64,000 nt of DNA from Mucilaginibacter geliditolerans (GTDB lineage Bacteria > Bacteroidota > Bacteroidia > Sphingobacteriales > Sphingobacteriaceae): NCBI RefSeq assembly GCF_014200495.1, contig NZ_JACHBY010000001.1:682001-746000 (forward strand), read 5' to 3'. Shown piece by piece: positions 17,887 through 27,840 of this stretch. Each line of letters begins with the position of its first letter. Positions within the stretch are counted from its first letter, which is position 1. Under the pieces are notes generated by a model that made no database searches, was not told the DNA's origin, and was given only the letters and a program-made list of their open reading frames with translations. A program made the position numbers and the translations under genes.

Positions 17887-18859
17887 ATTACCATCAGTTG
17901 GTCAAAAGCGTGGTTGGCCATGGGATGAAGAAGTTAAGGATAATGTTTATTCATCAAAAATACAATGGCCTAAGATTTCAATAGTTACACCAAGTTACAA
18001 CCAGGGGAAATTTATTGAAGAAACTATCCGTTCTATCCTGTTACAAAATTATCCCAACCTGGAGTATATCATAATTGATGGTGGCAGCAAAGATGATACG
18101 GTTGAAATAATTAAGAAATATGAAAAATGGATCACCTTTTGGGTTAGCGAAAAAGATAAAGGACAGGCCAACGCTATAAACAAAGGTATTGACAAATGTA
18201 CTGGTGAGATTTTCAACTGGATCAACAGTGATGATTACCTCGCAACCAACGCTTTAGCCAATATAGCCGAAGCGTTTAAAAGCGGATATACCGTTGCAGG
18301 TAAGGTTTATAACTTTTATGATAATGATCCGAAATTTAAAGACATCATTGAAAATAAAGCGCTTACCGGCAATCAGTTCATAGCGCTTAAAAGCACATTT
18401 CACCAGCCGGGCATCTGGTGCGATTTGAGTAATATAAAAGCAACAGGTAAATTTCAGGAGAACTCATCCTATTACTTTGACAGGATATTCTTTACTACAT
18501 ATTTCGTAAAATTTAAAAAGGTTATTTATACAGATCAGGTACTTATCCATTTCAGGTATCATGAAAATTCAAAAACACTGGTAATTCGTGATAGCCACGC
18601 CAACGAGTTGATAGAATTTTACAACCGGCTATTGGAAGACCCATTATTTAAGTCCTTTAAAAAAGGAATAAAATCAGCATTAAAATACCAGCTATTGCCC
18701 GAGAAACATATCAGCGACTGGGCGTATGAAAATGCACATAAAAACATTGGCAGCAGATTATCAAGCTATTTTGGTTTGATGCTCAGGAAACCTGAATTGA
18801 TTCAATCGCGCCATTTTTTTACAAAGTTAAAAAGAAGTGTTCTACAGAACTTAACCTAA
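17870..18859 (+). CDS. Glycosyltransferase family 2
   Basis: The product has 329 residues. The GT-A fold starts SIVTPSYNQGKFIEETIRSI with the acidic IIDGGSKDDT motif, and the metal-binding DXD region reads WINSDDY. It would add one sugar from a nucleotide donor to the growing lipid-linked repeat unit on the cytoplasmic side. Donor and linkage cannot be told. Its ATG lies inside the flippase gene (17-bp overlap), which argues for coupled expression. Confidence 0.87.
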   Translation: MSLLNKLPSVGQKRGWPWDEEVKDNVYSSKIQWPKISIVTPSYNQGKFIEETIRSILLQNYPNLEYIIIDGGSKDDTVEIIKKYEKWITFWVSEKDKGQANAINKGIDKCTGEIFNWINSDDYLATNALANIAEAFKSGYTVAGKVYNFYDNDPKFKDIIENKALTGNQFIALKSTFHQPGIWCDLSNIKATGKFQENSSYYFDRIFFTTYFVKFKKVIYTDQVLIHFRYHENSKTLVIRDSHANELIEFYNRLLEDPLFKSFKKGIKSALKYQLLPEKHISDWAYENAHKNIGSRLSSYFGLMLRKPELIQSRHFFTKLKRSVLQNLT

Positions 18860-18898
18860 CCCGTCTTAAACAGACTAAGACCTTCACGAGTTAAAAAA

Positions 18899-20044
18899 AT
18901 GAAAATCACTTTTATCTGTGCATCTCTGGAACCAGGCCGTGATGGCGTGGGCGATTATGTGCGCCGCCTGGCTTGTGAGATCATTAAACAGGGGCATAAG
19001 GCCGAAGCAGTAGCACTGAACGACAAGTATGTAACCCTGATAAAAAAAGACATCCAGCAGCTCCATGCAGTTGGCTTGCCTGTGTATCGTTTATCTGCAT
19101 CCTTAAATTCGGCCGACAGATACCGTTATTTATATAACCGGCTGGAAGCATTTAACCCGGATATGGTCAGCCTGCAATATGTAGGTTTTGGGTTTAACAA
19201 ATATGGTCTACCGGTAGATATCCTGCTAAAACTTAACAAAACATTAAATAAAAGAAGGTTACACCTTATGCTCCACGAACTTTGGTGTGGCATGGCGATA
19301 ACAGCGGGTCAAAAAGAGAAAATCCTGGGCGGAACGCAAAAACTCTTTTTGAAAATGATGATAAAAGGACTAAAGCCCGAAGCGATTTTCACAAGTATAG
19401 AACCTTACCGGCTTTTCCTGCAAAATATAGGTATTAAAGCCACCGTAGTACCGATTTTTGGCAATATACCTGCCAATGAAGAAGGTGATGAAAATGACTG
19501 GCAACACCTGATTGATCAAACAGGCCTTTCTTCGTTGATATCAAATCCTCAGGAATGGCTTATACTAGGCTTTTTTGGAACGACTTACAGCTGTTTAGGA
19601 CTGGACGAACTAGTGAAAATGGCAGCATTCGCTGCAAAATCCAGGGGATTAAAACTTGGGGTATTGTTTATTGGCAATAACAGGGATCAGCATACATTAA
19701 ACCTGATTAAAGCCATACCAGATACCTCTTTCTGGCAAACAGGTACTTTATCAACAGGTATGATTAACCGCTGTATGCAGCTTGTAAATATTGGCGTGGT
19801 TACCAGCCCGGTAGATGGGATTGACAAAAGCGGATCAGCATTGGCATGGATGGAAAGAGGTGTACCTGTACTGATATCACAAGCCGATAAACATTACCAG
19901 GAACTTACAATGGCAAAACAAGGCATATACCAGGCGGTTTCGCCTGATGTTATATTTCGTGCCTGCAGAATCAAAGATCAGCTTGTACCTGTCAATAATT
20001 TAAAAAAAGCCGCGGTTGCCTATACTGTAATAGCCTTTAATTAA
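18899..20044 (+). CDS. GT-B glycosyltransferase, group A of a paralogous pair
   Basis: The product has 381 residues. The N-terminal Rossmann half has the acceptor-loop motif DGVGDYVRRLA (15-25), and a mid-region reads KYGLPVDILLKLNK...LMLHELWCG. The C-terminal part has LILGFFGTTYS and a conserved DKSGSALAWMERGVPVLIS. The same landmarks (KFGLPNNLL, FFHETWDD, RKSGTFAALSAHAVPVI) are found in the product at 23381, so the two are paralogues. It is a GT4-like enzyme of unknown donor. The classic E-x7-E motif is not clear, which leaves catalytic details open. Confidence 0.72.
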   Translation: MKITFICASLEPGRDGVGDYVRRLACEIIKQGHKAEAVALNDKYVTLIKKDIQQLHAVGLPVYRLSASLNSADRYRYLYNRLEAFNPDMVSLQYVGFGFNKYGLPVDILLKLNKTLNKRRLHLMLHELWCGMAITAGQKEKILGGTQKLFLKMMIKGLKPEAIFTSIEPYRLFLQNIGIKATVVPIFGNIPANEEGDENDWQHLIDQTGLSSLISNPQEWLILGFFGTTYSCLGLDELVKMAAFAAKSRGLKLGVLFIGNNRDQHTLNLIKAIPDTSFWQTGTLSTGMINRCMQLVNIGVVTSPVDGIDKSGSALAWMERGVPVLISQADKHYQELTMAKQGIYQAVSPDVIFRACRIKDQLVPVNNLKKAAVAYTVIAFN

Positions 20045-20077
20045 AAACATACCTGTCAGCAGCTAAACCGGGACAAC

Positions 20078-21190
20078 ATGAGCCATACTCTTACGAAAAA
20101 AATATTATTGATGGGCCATACCGATGGTCTGGGTGGTGCGCAAACCGCTTATAGGGAACTGTTTGATTTTGTAAAACAAACAGGTTATGAGGTAAAAATC
20201 ATCAACATAACCGACAGAAAATCTTATGAACAGCCTTTTGGCCGTAACGCTTTAATGGGTCAGGTTGAGCATAAAGTTTTTGGTCTGCAAAAAATCACTA
20301 AGTATTGGAACCTCGTTTTATCAGGTATCCGCGCCAGGCGTTACAATCCTGATATTTTTGTGAGTATAGGCCTGTCAAATTCATCAAATTTCATCAGTAA
20401 ATTTCTGCCCTCAGGCTGCTTCAAAATTGCACAGGATTTTATAGCTGACAGATCGCAGGAAGAAGATATCTGGAATATCAGCCGCAAGAATTTCAACGGC
20501 ATTGCTGTTCAGGCGCCATCGATGCTTGACTACTGGAAAAAAACGCTGACTAACTCATCTGGTGTAAACTGGTTGCCATGTTTCCCTCAACCACCTGTAG
20601 ATGGTGTATTGAAATCAGTAAAAGATAAGCCAAAGGATCAAATTAAACTGGCTTATTTTGGTAGGCTAGCAGGTAATAAGGGGCTTGATCTGCTATTTAA
20701 ATCGCTTTCGGATTTACCTGCATCGGCTAATATAACCCTTGATTTATGGGGTAAGGGTGATCAGGAAAGCTATCTAAAACAGCTTGCTCAAGATCTCACC
20801 CTTCAAAACAAAATTACCTTTCGCGGAGGATATCCCGCAGACCGGAAGGGAGCGGAATTAATGGCGTCGTATGACAGCCTGGTTTTAACCTCCACAGAAA
20901 TGGAAGGCCTTCCTTTGATCTTATTGGAATCGATGGCCTATGGATTACCTTTTATGGCTACCAATATCGGCGCTATACGCGACTGCTGTAAGAACAATCC
21001 GGATACTATCCTGGTTCAACCTACCCAGGATAATATCACTACGGGATTATCAACCCTTGTTAACCGTGTAAAAAACAATCAATTTGACCCCATAAGGTTG
21101 AGGCAATACTACGAACAAAACTTTTCATCGGCCGTAATGGCCGCCCGCTGGAAAGAGTGTTTTGACAATCCTAAACTATTTTTCTCATGA
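20078..21190 (+). CDS. Glycosyltransferase family 4
   Basis: The product has 370 residues and a GT-B fold. The N-terminal glycine-rich loop reads GHTDGLGGAQTAY. The donor-binding half has LAYFGRLAGNKGLDLL (the usual sugar-nucleotide phosphate loop) and EGLPLILLESMAYGLPFMA, which carries the E-x7-E signature. It likely uses a nucleotide-activated hexose in assembly of the repeat unit. Its stop overlaps the ATG of the next gene by 4 bp (ATGA). Confidence 0.87.
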   Translation: MSHTLTKKILLMGHTDGLGGAQTAYRELFDFVKQTGYEVKIINITDRKSYEQPFGRNALMGQVEHKVFGLQKITKYWNLVLSGIRARRYNPDIFVSIGLSNSSNFISKFLPSGCFKIAQDFIADRSQEEDIWNISRKNFNGIAVQAPSMLDYWKKTLTNSSGVNWLPCFPQPPVDGVLKSVKDKPKDQIKLAYFGRLAGNKGLDLLFKSLSDLPASANITLDLWGKGDQESYLKQLAQDLTLQNKITFRGGYPADRKGAELMASYDSLVLTSTEMEGLPLILLESMAYGLPFMATNIGAIRDCCKNNPDTILVQPTQDNITTGLSTLVNRVKNNQFDPIRLRQYYEQNFSSAVMAARWKECFDNPKLFFS

Positions 21191-22122
21191 ACACCGCCCC
21201 AACTATATTGATAACAGGAGCTTCAGGTTTTTTAGGCACCTACCTGGCAGATGAGGCCGCAAAGCAAGGTTATCAACTGATAGGCATTGATTTGAGAGCT
21301 CCGCTTCGCCCCCATTTATGGGTTGGCTTTGCAACCTCTTCTCTCGAAAATGTCGACCTTGATCAGCTGCTTAAGGGTCATCATTTAGCTGCAGTCTGTC
21401 ATTTGGCGGGAGGGGCATCTGTGGCGTTATCGGTAAATGACCCATATGGTGATTTTTCGAGCTTGTTGCCGGGAACAGCACGTATAGCACTTTACCTGCT
21501 CAAAAACCAACCGCAGGCACAAATATTTTTCTTTTCCAGCGCTGCCGTTTACGGCAACCCAAAAACATTGCCTATCACCGAGCATACACCCGTACAACCC
21601 ATTTCGCCCTATGGTATTCACAAGTCCCTGGCCGAATCGTTACTGGCAAATTATTCAAGGGCGATGGGCCTGAAGGCTACCATATTTCGCATATTTTCTG
21701 TGTATGGCCCGGGATTGAGAAAACAGTTAATTTATGACGTTAGTTTACGCGCTATAAGGGCTGCTGCCCTTGGTGAACGGAGTATCCAGTTATTTGGCAC
21801 CGGGCTGGAAAGCCGGGATTTTTTATACGTTGAAGATCTTTGCCAAGCAGTATTAACCGTGCTAAAATCACAGTCAGATACAGACTTCGCCATATACAAC
21901 TTAGGCTCGGGTGTTGAAAACACCGTAGCTGATGTTGCCAATTGTATTGTAAAACATTTAGGTATTGATATAGAGGTAACTTTTGATGGCAAAGTACCCA
22001 AAGGCGACCCGTTGAACTGGCGGGCCGATATTAGCAAGCTATCACAACTTGGCTTTAGTGCTGAATACAGCATGAATGACGGACTAAAGCAGGTTGCTGA
22101 CTGGGCAAAAGCGCTGGCTTGA
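21187..22122 (+). CDS. NAD-dependent sugar-nucleotide epimerase/dehydratase (extended SDR)
   Basis: The product has 311 residues. A Rossmann nucleotide-binding loop, TGASGFLG (10-17), is followed by the active-site pair YGIHK (Tyr142, Lys146) and a preceding SSAAVYG Ser motif. RDFLYVEDLCQAV is the usual motif downstream of the substrate loop. The length fits UDP-sugar 4-epimerases or reductases acting on a 4-keto sugar. Because a GDP-mannose 4,6-dehydratase is encoded at 37352 with no obvious GDP-fucose synthase, this enzyme could be its 4-keto-reductase partner, but that is an inference from context. Confidence 0.85.
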   Translation: MNTAPTILITGASGFLGTYLADEAAKQGYQLIGIDLRAPLRPHLWVGFATSSLENVDLDQLLKGHHLAAVCHLAGGASVALSVNDPYGDFSSLLPGTARIALYLLKNQPQAQIFFFSSAAVYGNPKTLPITEHTPVQPISPYGIHKSLAESLLANYSRAMGLKATIFRIFSVYGPGLRKQLIYDVSLRAIRAAALGERSIQLFGTGLESRDFLYVEDLCQAVLTVLKSQSDTDFAIYNLGSGVENTVADVANCIVKHLGIDIEVTFDGKVPKGDPLNWRADISKLSQLGFSAEYSMNDGLKQVADWAKALA

Positions 22123-22200
22123 TAAAAGCCCCTTATATAAATATTGATTGTATTCATATACACCACATACACTTTATCACTTTACAACTTTTAGCCGAAT

Positions 22201-23349
22201 ATGAAATACAATCCCCAATTGGATAGCATGCGGGCCTTAGCAGCACTTGCTATAATTGCCTATCACTATTTACTTTTCCCGGCCGGGTGGATAGGTGTAC
22301 AGTTCTTTTTTGTATTGTCCGGATTTTTAATTTCAGGCATAATACTCAATGGAAAAAGGCAATACAAAGCGCAAGGGATGTTAACTTTTTTCAAAGTTTT
22401 TTATAACCGCAGGATGCGGCGTTTGTTACCGCTGTATTTTGGTTATTTAGGTTTACTTGGCATTTTCTACCTTTTTACAAAAAAACCGGAAGCAATTAAT
22501 AGTGAATGGTTATGGTTACTCACTTACACACTAAATTTCAGATGGTTGTTTGATAGTTATACTTTCCATATGGTGTACGGGCATCTATGGAGCCTAGCGC
22601 TCGAATGGCAATTTTACCTGGTGTGGCCAGTCTTTCTATGGAAACTACCTGAAAAATATTTTCTTAAGGTGATGCTTAGTTTAATATTCGTTGCCATGTT
22701 TATCCGGATAATGGAATATGTTGTATGTAATCACATAACATTCTTAGTTGGTTATAACGGCACCCCGGCAAAAGAAGCATTAGCCCCCTATGTGCTGCCA
22801 TTTTCGCATCTTGATGCCTTTGTATTTGGGGCTTTATTGTGTGATAGAAGATTCAGGCATTTCCTTTGCAAACCACTTATAGCCTATTTATGTATATCGG
22901 TAACATTAGTTGCTGGGTTGATTCTTGTTATGGCAATTCCAACATACCCATTGGCTTCATTAGGCTGGCCAACAAATTTGCCATCGGCATTTCAGTGGGT
23001 ATGGGGCTATTCTTTATTAAATTTAACAAGTGCAGCCCTTATTGCTAACCTCATCAAACGGAAAGATGCCCGGTTATTTTCATTTACTAAACTGAAACTG
23101 TTTCAGCATTTAGGTAAAATCTCCTACGGAATATACGTTTATCACCCTATAATTATATTCTTAACCCTTGGCATTAATGCCAAACTACACCCCTTCCCGG
23201 GCAACAAAATTTTAGAATTACTAATTGTGATGGCATTGACCTCTTTAGCGGCTCACTTTTCATATGAGTTATGGGAAAAAAGATTCCTTAAAAAGAAAAA
23301 GGTAATAAAAACCACTGTAAAACCTGAACCCGAAATAGTTTATAATTAA
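22201..23349 (+). CDS. Membrane acyltransferase family 3 (OafA/YrhL-like)
   Basis: The product is a 382-residue polytopic protein with about ten hydrophobic segments. The N-terminus has the family hallmark QLDSMRALAALAIIAYHY, followed by GWIGVQFFFVLSGFLIS, and a later MRRLLPLYF motif. It would transfer acetyl or another acyl group from the cytoplasm onto sugars of the polymer. It has no SGNH extension. It starts 78 bp after the SDR gene. Confidence 0.88.
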   Translation: MKYNPQLDSMRALAALAIIAYHYLLFPAGWIGVQFFFVLSGFLISGIILNGKRQYKAQGMLTFFKVFYNRRMRRLLPLYFGYLGLLGIFYLFTKKPEAINSEWLWLLTYTLNFRWLFDSYTFHMVYGHLWSLALEWQFYLVWPVFLWKLPEKYFLKVMLSLIFVAMFIRIMEYVVCNHITFLVGYNGTPAKEALAPYVLPFSHLDAFVFGALLCDRRFRHFLCKPLIAYLCISVTLVAGLILVMAIPTYPLASLGWPTNLPSAFQWVWGYSLLNLTSAALIANLIKRKDARLFSFTKLKLFQHLGKISYGIYVYHPIIIFLTLGINAKLHPFPGNKILELLIVMALTSLAAHFSYELWEKRFLKKKKVIKTTVKPEPEIVYN

Positions 23350-23380
23350 TTACAAACACAAGATTTTATCATTTTTTATA

Positions 23381-24490
23381 ATGAGTAAAAGCATTAACAG
23401 GCAATTAATTATCATTGCTCCAACCTGCCCCCCGGGTGTTTGCGGTGTAAGTGATTACGCATATAAAACAGCGCTTGCGCTAAATAAATCTTATCGGTCG
23501 GTAAAAATAGGTGTTCAGTATTTCCCGGCTGCAACTCAGGATACGCCGTTATCTATTACAACTGCTTACTGGCAAACGCTATTAAAACAAAGCATTAAAA
23601 ACGGATTAGCAACCGACTTGATTTTAAACTTTACGCCAACAAGCTATTCAAAATTTGGCTTACCCAATAACTTGTTGAATACTTTAAAACTATTTAAAGC
23701 CGCTTCATTAGCTAATCGCATATATGTTTTCTTCCATGAAACATGGGATGATAGCGAGGGCTTAAAAATCCATCACAGGGTACGTAATTCTCTCATAAAA
23801 CATACTGTAAAAAGCCTGAGTAAGCTTGCAACCGGCATTACCGTTGTAACTAACGAACAAAAAATTAAAATTGAATTATTAACCAAGAATAAAAAAATAA
23901 GGCTAAGCCTGGTTGGTGCCAATATATTACCCGCCAATAAAGAACATGGTTTAAACAGCGTAAGAAAACCCGGCGAATGGGTGACATTCGGTTTGGCACA
24001 CACACGATTGTGGACTATTCAACAACACATGCCCTTAATAAAGGATTTATACAATAAAGGGGTAATTAAAAAGATCTATGCAATAGGACCTCTCGACAAC
24101 CAATTTGCGGTAGAAGAATTAAGATTAACAAAAAGTATGCTGGGGCCTGATGTACTGGTACAGACCGGCATTCTTGAACCGGACGATGTTTCGGATAGGA
24201 TGTTAAGCGCCGAAGCCGCATTGGTAGGCCAAACTGCAGATAGCCTTCGCAAATCGGGTACTTTTGCAGCTTTATCCGCACACGCTGTACCTGTTATATG
24301 TGAAGCTCCTTTTTCTTTAGATGAACCACCGGGATGCGCCATATTTCGCCCGCATGAATTATTGAGCAATCAAAACCTTGTATCAACCATTGAGGGAGAA
24401 AAACGCAGACTGCTATTACACCAATGGTTTTGGCTGACAAGAAGTTGGGAAGCTATTGCTATCGACATGCAAAGTTGGATAAACAGCTAA
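23381..24490 (+). CDS. GT-B glycosyltransferase, group B of a paralogous pair
   Basis: The product has 369 residues. The N-terminus PPGVCGVSDYAYKTAL matches the GVGDY loop of the paralogue at 18899, and both share the central [KF]GLP and H-E-[LT]-W motifs and a C-terminal KSG...VPVI motif. It is presumably a GT4-like transferase acting on the same glycan. The similarity suggests an old duplication followed by a change in acceptor or donor. The E-x7-E motif is not obvious here either. Confidence 0.7.
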   Translation: MSKSINRQLIIIAPTCPPGVCGVSDYAYKTALALNKSYRSVKIGVQYFPAATQDTPLSITTAYWQTLLKQSIKNGLATDLILNFTPTSYSKFGLPNNLLNTLKLFKAASLANRIYVFFHETWDDSEGLKIHHRVRNSLIKHTVKSLSKLATGITVVTNEQKIKIELLTKNKKIRLSLVGANILPANKEHGLNSVRKPGEWVTFGLAHTRLWTIQQHMPLIKDLYNKGVIKKIYAIGPLDNQFAVEELRLTKSMLGPDVLVQTGILEPDDVSDRMLSAEAALVGQTADSLRKSGTFAALSAHAVPVICEAPFSLDEPPGCAIFRPHELLSNQNLVSTIEGEKRRLLLHQWFWLTRSWEAIAIDMQSWINS

Positions 24491-24532
24491 ATCTGATTTT
24501 ACTACCAGACAATCACTTTACACAAAGCATTC

Positions 24533-25777
24533 ATGAAAGTTATTTTATCCCATCCAACAGGCAATCGCAATGTACGCGCAGTTATAACTGGGCTTGCTAA
24601 TGCTGATATGCTGGCCGGTTTTAACACCACGCTGGTTGCTGACCCTGGTGCTTTGTGGATAAAGCTATTACCGCATAACATACGTACTGAATGGTTGCGC
24701 AGATCATTCCCGGTATCCAGAACTAAAATTCATACCAGGCCTATACTTGAACTTGCCCGGATGGCCATGCCTAAGCTTGGTTACAATAATTGCATTAAAC
24801 ACGAAAAGGGCTGGGCGAGCATTGATGCGGTTTACCAGGATCTCGACAGAAATACTGCAAAACAACTTGTGACAAATAAATTGAAGGCCGATGCAGTTTA
24901 CGCTTATGAAGATGGTGCACTGGAAACATTTAAACAGGCAAAAGCGCTTGGCATAAAATGCATATATGACCTGCCCATAGCCTATTGGAAAACGGTAAAA
25001 CAATTAATGAACCATGAGGCTGAACGTTTACCGCAGTGGGCAGCTACCCTTGGAGGTGGCATACATGATTCTGATGCCAAACTGGAGCGAAAAACTCAGG
25101 AGTTTGAACTTGCAGATATTGTAGTTGGGCCAGGTTCATTTGTTATGGATTCATTGCCTTTGTGCGTTAATAAAAAGCTCATCATATCACCTTTTGGTTC
25201 GCCGGAGTTTGATAAAACGTGTGATGAAAGTAGTATCGGCTTAAAGCCAACAAACAAACCCCTCCGTGTTTTATTTGCAGGGTCAATGGGGCAACGTAAA
25301 GGGCTTGCAGATCTTTTCACAGCAATTAAAAAAATAAATAGTAAAAACGTAGAACTGGTTGTAATGGGTTCATTACTTGCACCTGCTGAATTTTACCGCG
25401 GTGAATTAGCCGACTTTACATATGAAGCAGGCAGACCAAACGAAAAGGTACTGGAATTAATGCGCAGTTGCGATGTGTTTTGCCTGCCATCAATCGTTGA
25501 AGGCCGAGCACTGGTAATGCAGGAAGCTATGAGCCAGGGTTTACCCTTAATCATTACACCAAATACCGGCGGCGCCGACCTGATTGAAGAAGATGAAACC
25601 GGATTTCTTGTACCAACCTGTTCGCCGGAAATTATTGCTGAAAAAATATCGTGGTTTATGGATAACCGTAATCGCGTAGCTGAAATGGGTAGAAAAGCCA
25701 TGGAGAAAGCTGCCGGTTACACCTGGGATGCTTATGGTAACAAGATAGCCCAATCAATTACTCAATATTTTGAATAG
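24533..25777 (+). CDS. Glycosyltransferase family 4 (group 1)
   Basis: The product has 414 residues. Its C-terminal half is a standard GT1/GT4 donor domain: RVLFAGSMGQRKGLADLF, then CDVFCLPSIVEGRALVMQEA, whose E-x7-E motif (EGRALVMQE) binds the donor sugar, then TPNTGGADLIEEDETGFLV. The N-terminal half starts MKVILSHPTGNRNVR and is less conserved, as is usual for the acceptor domain. It lies 42 bp after the previous glycosyltransferase and 26 bp before the polymerase candidate. Confidence 0.88.
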   Translation: MKVILSHPTGNRNVRAVITGLANADMLAGFNTTLVADPGALWIKLLPHNIRTEWLRRSFPVSRTKIHTRPILELARMAMPKLGYNNCIKHEKGWASIDAVYQDLDRNTAKQLVTNKLKADAVYAYEDGALETFKQAKALGIKCIYDLPIAYWKTVKQLMNHEAERLPQWAATLGGGIHDSDAKLERKTQEFELADIVVGPGSFVMDSLPLCVNKKLIISPFGSPEFDKTCDESSIGLKPTNKPLRVLFAGSMGQRKGLADLFTAIKKINSKNVELVVMGSLLAPAEFYRGELADFTYEAGRPNEKVLELMRSCDVFCLPSIVEGRALVMQEAMSQGLPLIITPNTGGADLIEEDETGFLVPTCSPEIIAEKISWFMDNRNRVAEMGRKAMEKAAGYTWDAYGNKIAQSITQYFE

Positions 25778-25803
25778 CCCTACCCTCAATTAAACTATTT
25801 AAC

Positions 25804-27207
25804 ATGTCAACAGGAGAAACTACGGCAAACAACCTTTTATCGCAATTTTATGTTGCTAAGCCGGTTGCTCTCAGAGATCCTAACCTCTTATTAAAAAGGG
25901 GAATATGGGCATATTTCTTATTATTAATATTTGAAGGCGCACTTCGTAAGTGGGTGTTACCGGGCCTGTCCACCCCCCTGCTTGTTGTGCGTGATCCTCT
26001 GGCGCTGTGGCTTGTTCTTTTAGCATGGAAACGTAATCTGCTCCCTTCAAACCTATATGTTAACGGGATGATCGCAATTGGTTTAATAGGTATAGTTACC
26101 GCATTAGCTTTTGGCCACGGCAATTTTACAGTGGCAATTTATGGCGCCCGCATATTGATGTTTCACTTCCCGTTAATATTTGTAATAGGCAAAGTGTTTG
26201 ATCGGGACGATGTTATTAAGATAGGCAAGGCAACTATATGGATAACCATCCCAATGGCTATACTCATAGCCATGCAATTCTATAGCCCGCAATCAGCCTT
26301 TGTGAACCGTGGCGTGGGAGGCGATATGAAAGGCGGAGGTTTTGATGGAGCTATGGGATTTTTCAGGCCACCTGCCACATTTTCATTCACAAACGGAACG
26401 GCATTATTCTTTGGGTTTGCTGCACTTTATGTTTTTTATTTTTGGCTTACACCTAACAGTATAAATCGCCTGGCACTAATTGGCGCAACACTTGGGGTAT
26501 TAATAGCCATCCCTCTATCTATCAGCCGAAGCTTATTATCGCTTGTGCTGGCATGCGTATTATTTTCACTTGTAGCCATATCCCGTAATCCAAAGTATCT
26601 TGGAAAAATGCTGATGGCTATCGTAGCGCTCGTCATCACATTTCTTGTGCTGAGCCAGTTTAGCGTTTTTGCTACGCCGCTTGAAGTTTTCACACACAGG
26701 TTTACCAGCGCCAATGAAACTGAGGGTGGTGTATCAGGCGTATTTGTCGACCGTTTTTTAGGAGGCATGGTAGGCGCGATCATCGAATCAGCGCAGAAAC
26801 CATTTTTCGGCTACGGTATAGGAATGGGTACCAGCGTTGGCAGCATGCTTATAGCTGGTGATCATACCGTTTACCTGATATCTGAAGGCGAATGGGGCCG
26901 TTTGATTGGTGAAATGGGCATCATCATGGGATTTTCTGTAATTCTCATCAGGATTGCCTTTGTTTGGAACCTGGCTGTTGACAGCTTCAAGAAATTAGCC
27001 ACCGGCGATTTTTTACCCTGGATGATTTGTAGTATCGGCATCCTGGCCATCATGCAGGGTCAATGGGCCCAACCAACATCACTTGGCTTTGACGTCGTGC
27101 TCGGTGGCATTACACTCGCTGCTTTACGCACACCCAATCGCAAATTATGGGCCGTAAGACCGGTTGAAGGGGTAGACAACCATTCATTAGCTATTGACAA
27201 TTATTAA
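25804..27207 (+). CDS. Polytopic membrane protein, probable polysaccharide polymerase (Wzy/O-antigen ligase-like)
   Basis: The product is a 467-residue membrane protein with about eleven to twelve hydrophobic segments. A larger extracytoplasmic stretch between late helices (around residues 290-345, rich in Gly and Thr with HRFTSANETEGGVSG) is where Wzy and WaaL-type enzymes keep catalytic residues. An Arg-rich RSLLSL helix start (SISRSLLSL) is also typical. It is the only polymerase candidate in the locus. Polymerase and ligase cannot be told apart by sequence alone; the flippase and Wzc context favours Wzy. Confidence 0.72.
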   Translation: MSTGETTANNLLSQFYVAKPVALRDPNLLLKRGIWAYFLLLIFEGALRKWVLPGLSTPLLVVRDPLALWLVLLAWKRNLLPSNLYVNGMIAIGLIGIVTALAFGHGNFTVAIYGARILMFHFPLIFVIGKVFDRDDVIKIGKATIWITIPMAILIAMQFYSPQSAFVNRGVGGDMKGGGFDGAMGFFRPPATFSFTNGTALFFGFAALYVFYFWLTPNSINRLALIGATLGVLIAIPLSISRSLLSLVLACVLFSLVAISRNPKYLGKMLMAIVALVITFLVLSQFSVFATPLEVFTHRFTSANETEGGVSGVFVDRFLGGMVGAIIESAQKPFFGYGIGMGTSVGSMLIAGDHTVYLISEGEWGRLIGEMGIIMGFSVILIRIAFVWNLAVDSFKKLATGDFLPWMICSIGILAIMQGQWAQPTSLGFDVVLGGITLAALRTPNRKLWAVRPVEGVDNHSLAIDNY

Positions 27208-27220
27208 CACAACACACGTT

Positions 27221-27835
27221 ATGATATCACCAGGCAATTTTACAACACAGGAGAGGAAAGCATCAGCATACTCCTCAACTATTGATGAACTGATTGATGT
27301 ATTATCAAGGAGCAAGCAGCTCGAGGAAAGTATATTAGCGGCTGGATCAGCCATAAAAAAATCAATCCTTAATGGAGGTAAGCTTATTACTTGCGGAAAT
27401 GGCGGAAGTGCTGCAGATGCGCTGCACCTGAGTGAAGAACTTGTTGGCCGGTATAAAGCGGAGCGCAGAAGCTTGCCTGCTATTTGTCTTAATGCAGACG
27501 TTACAGCAATAACCTGTATCGGTAACGACTATGGCTTCGATTATATTTATTCAAGGCAACTACAGGGCCTTGGTAAGCCTGGCGATGTATTAGTAGGTTT
27601 TAGTACCAGTGGCAATAGTTTTAACATTATAGAAGCATTTACTCAGGCAACACATCAAAAAATTACCACCATACTTTTGGGGGGTAAAAACGGAGGAGCG
27701 TTAAAAGGCACCTGTGATTATGAAATTATTATACCAAGCAATACTACCGCCCGCATACAGGAAATGCACACATTAATCCTACATCAATGGCTGGAGGAAT
27801 TAGATATCACCGATTGGAGTACACTAAACTTATAA
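27221..27835 (+). CDS. gmhA: Phosphoheptose isomerase GmhA (SIS domain)
   Basis: The product has 204 residues. The SIS fold carries ITCGNGGSAADALHLSEELV (56-75, phosphate loop and active-site Glu) and STSGNS, both conserved in GmhA, and ends RIQEMHTLILHQW with the conserved Glu/His pair. It converts sedoheptulose 7-phosphate to D-glycero-D-manno-heptose 7-phosphate, the first step of ADP-heptose synthesis. I chose the ATG at 27221 over a TTG at 27194. It is 5 bp from the HldE-kinase gene, so the first two steps are encoded together. Confidence 0.92.
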   Translation: MISPGNFTTQERKASAYSSTIDELIDVLSRSKQLEESILAAGSAIKKSILNGGKLITCGNGGSAADALHLSEELVGRYKAERRSLPAICLNADVTAITCIGNDYGFDYIYSRQLQGLGKPGDVLVGFSTSGNSFNIIEAFTQATHQKITTILLGGKNGGALKGTCDYEIIIPSNTTARIQEMHTLILHQWLEELDITDWSTLNL

Positions 27836-27840
27836 ATCTT

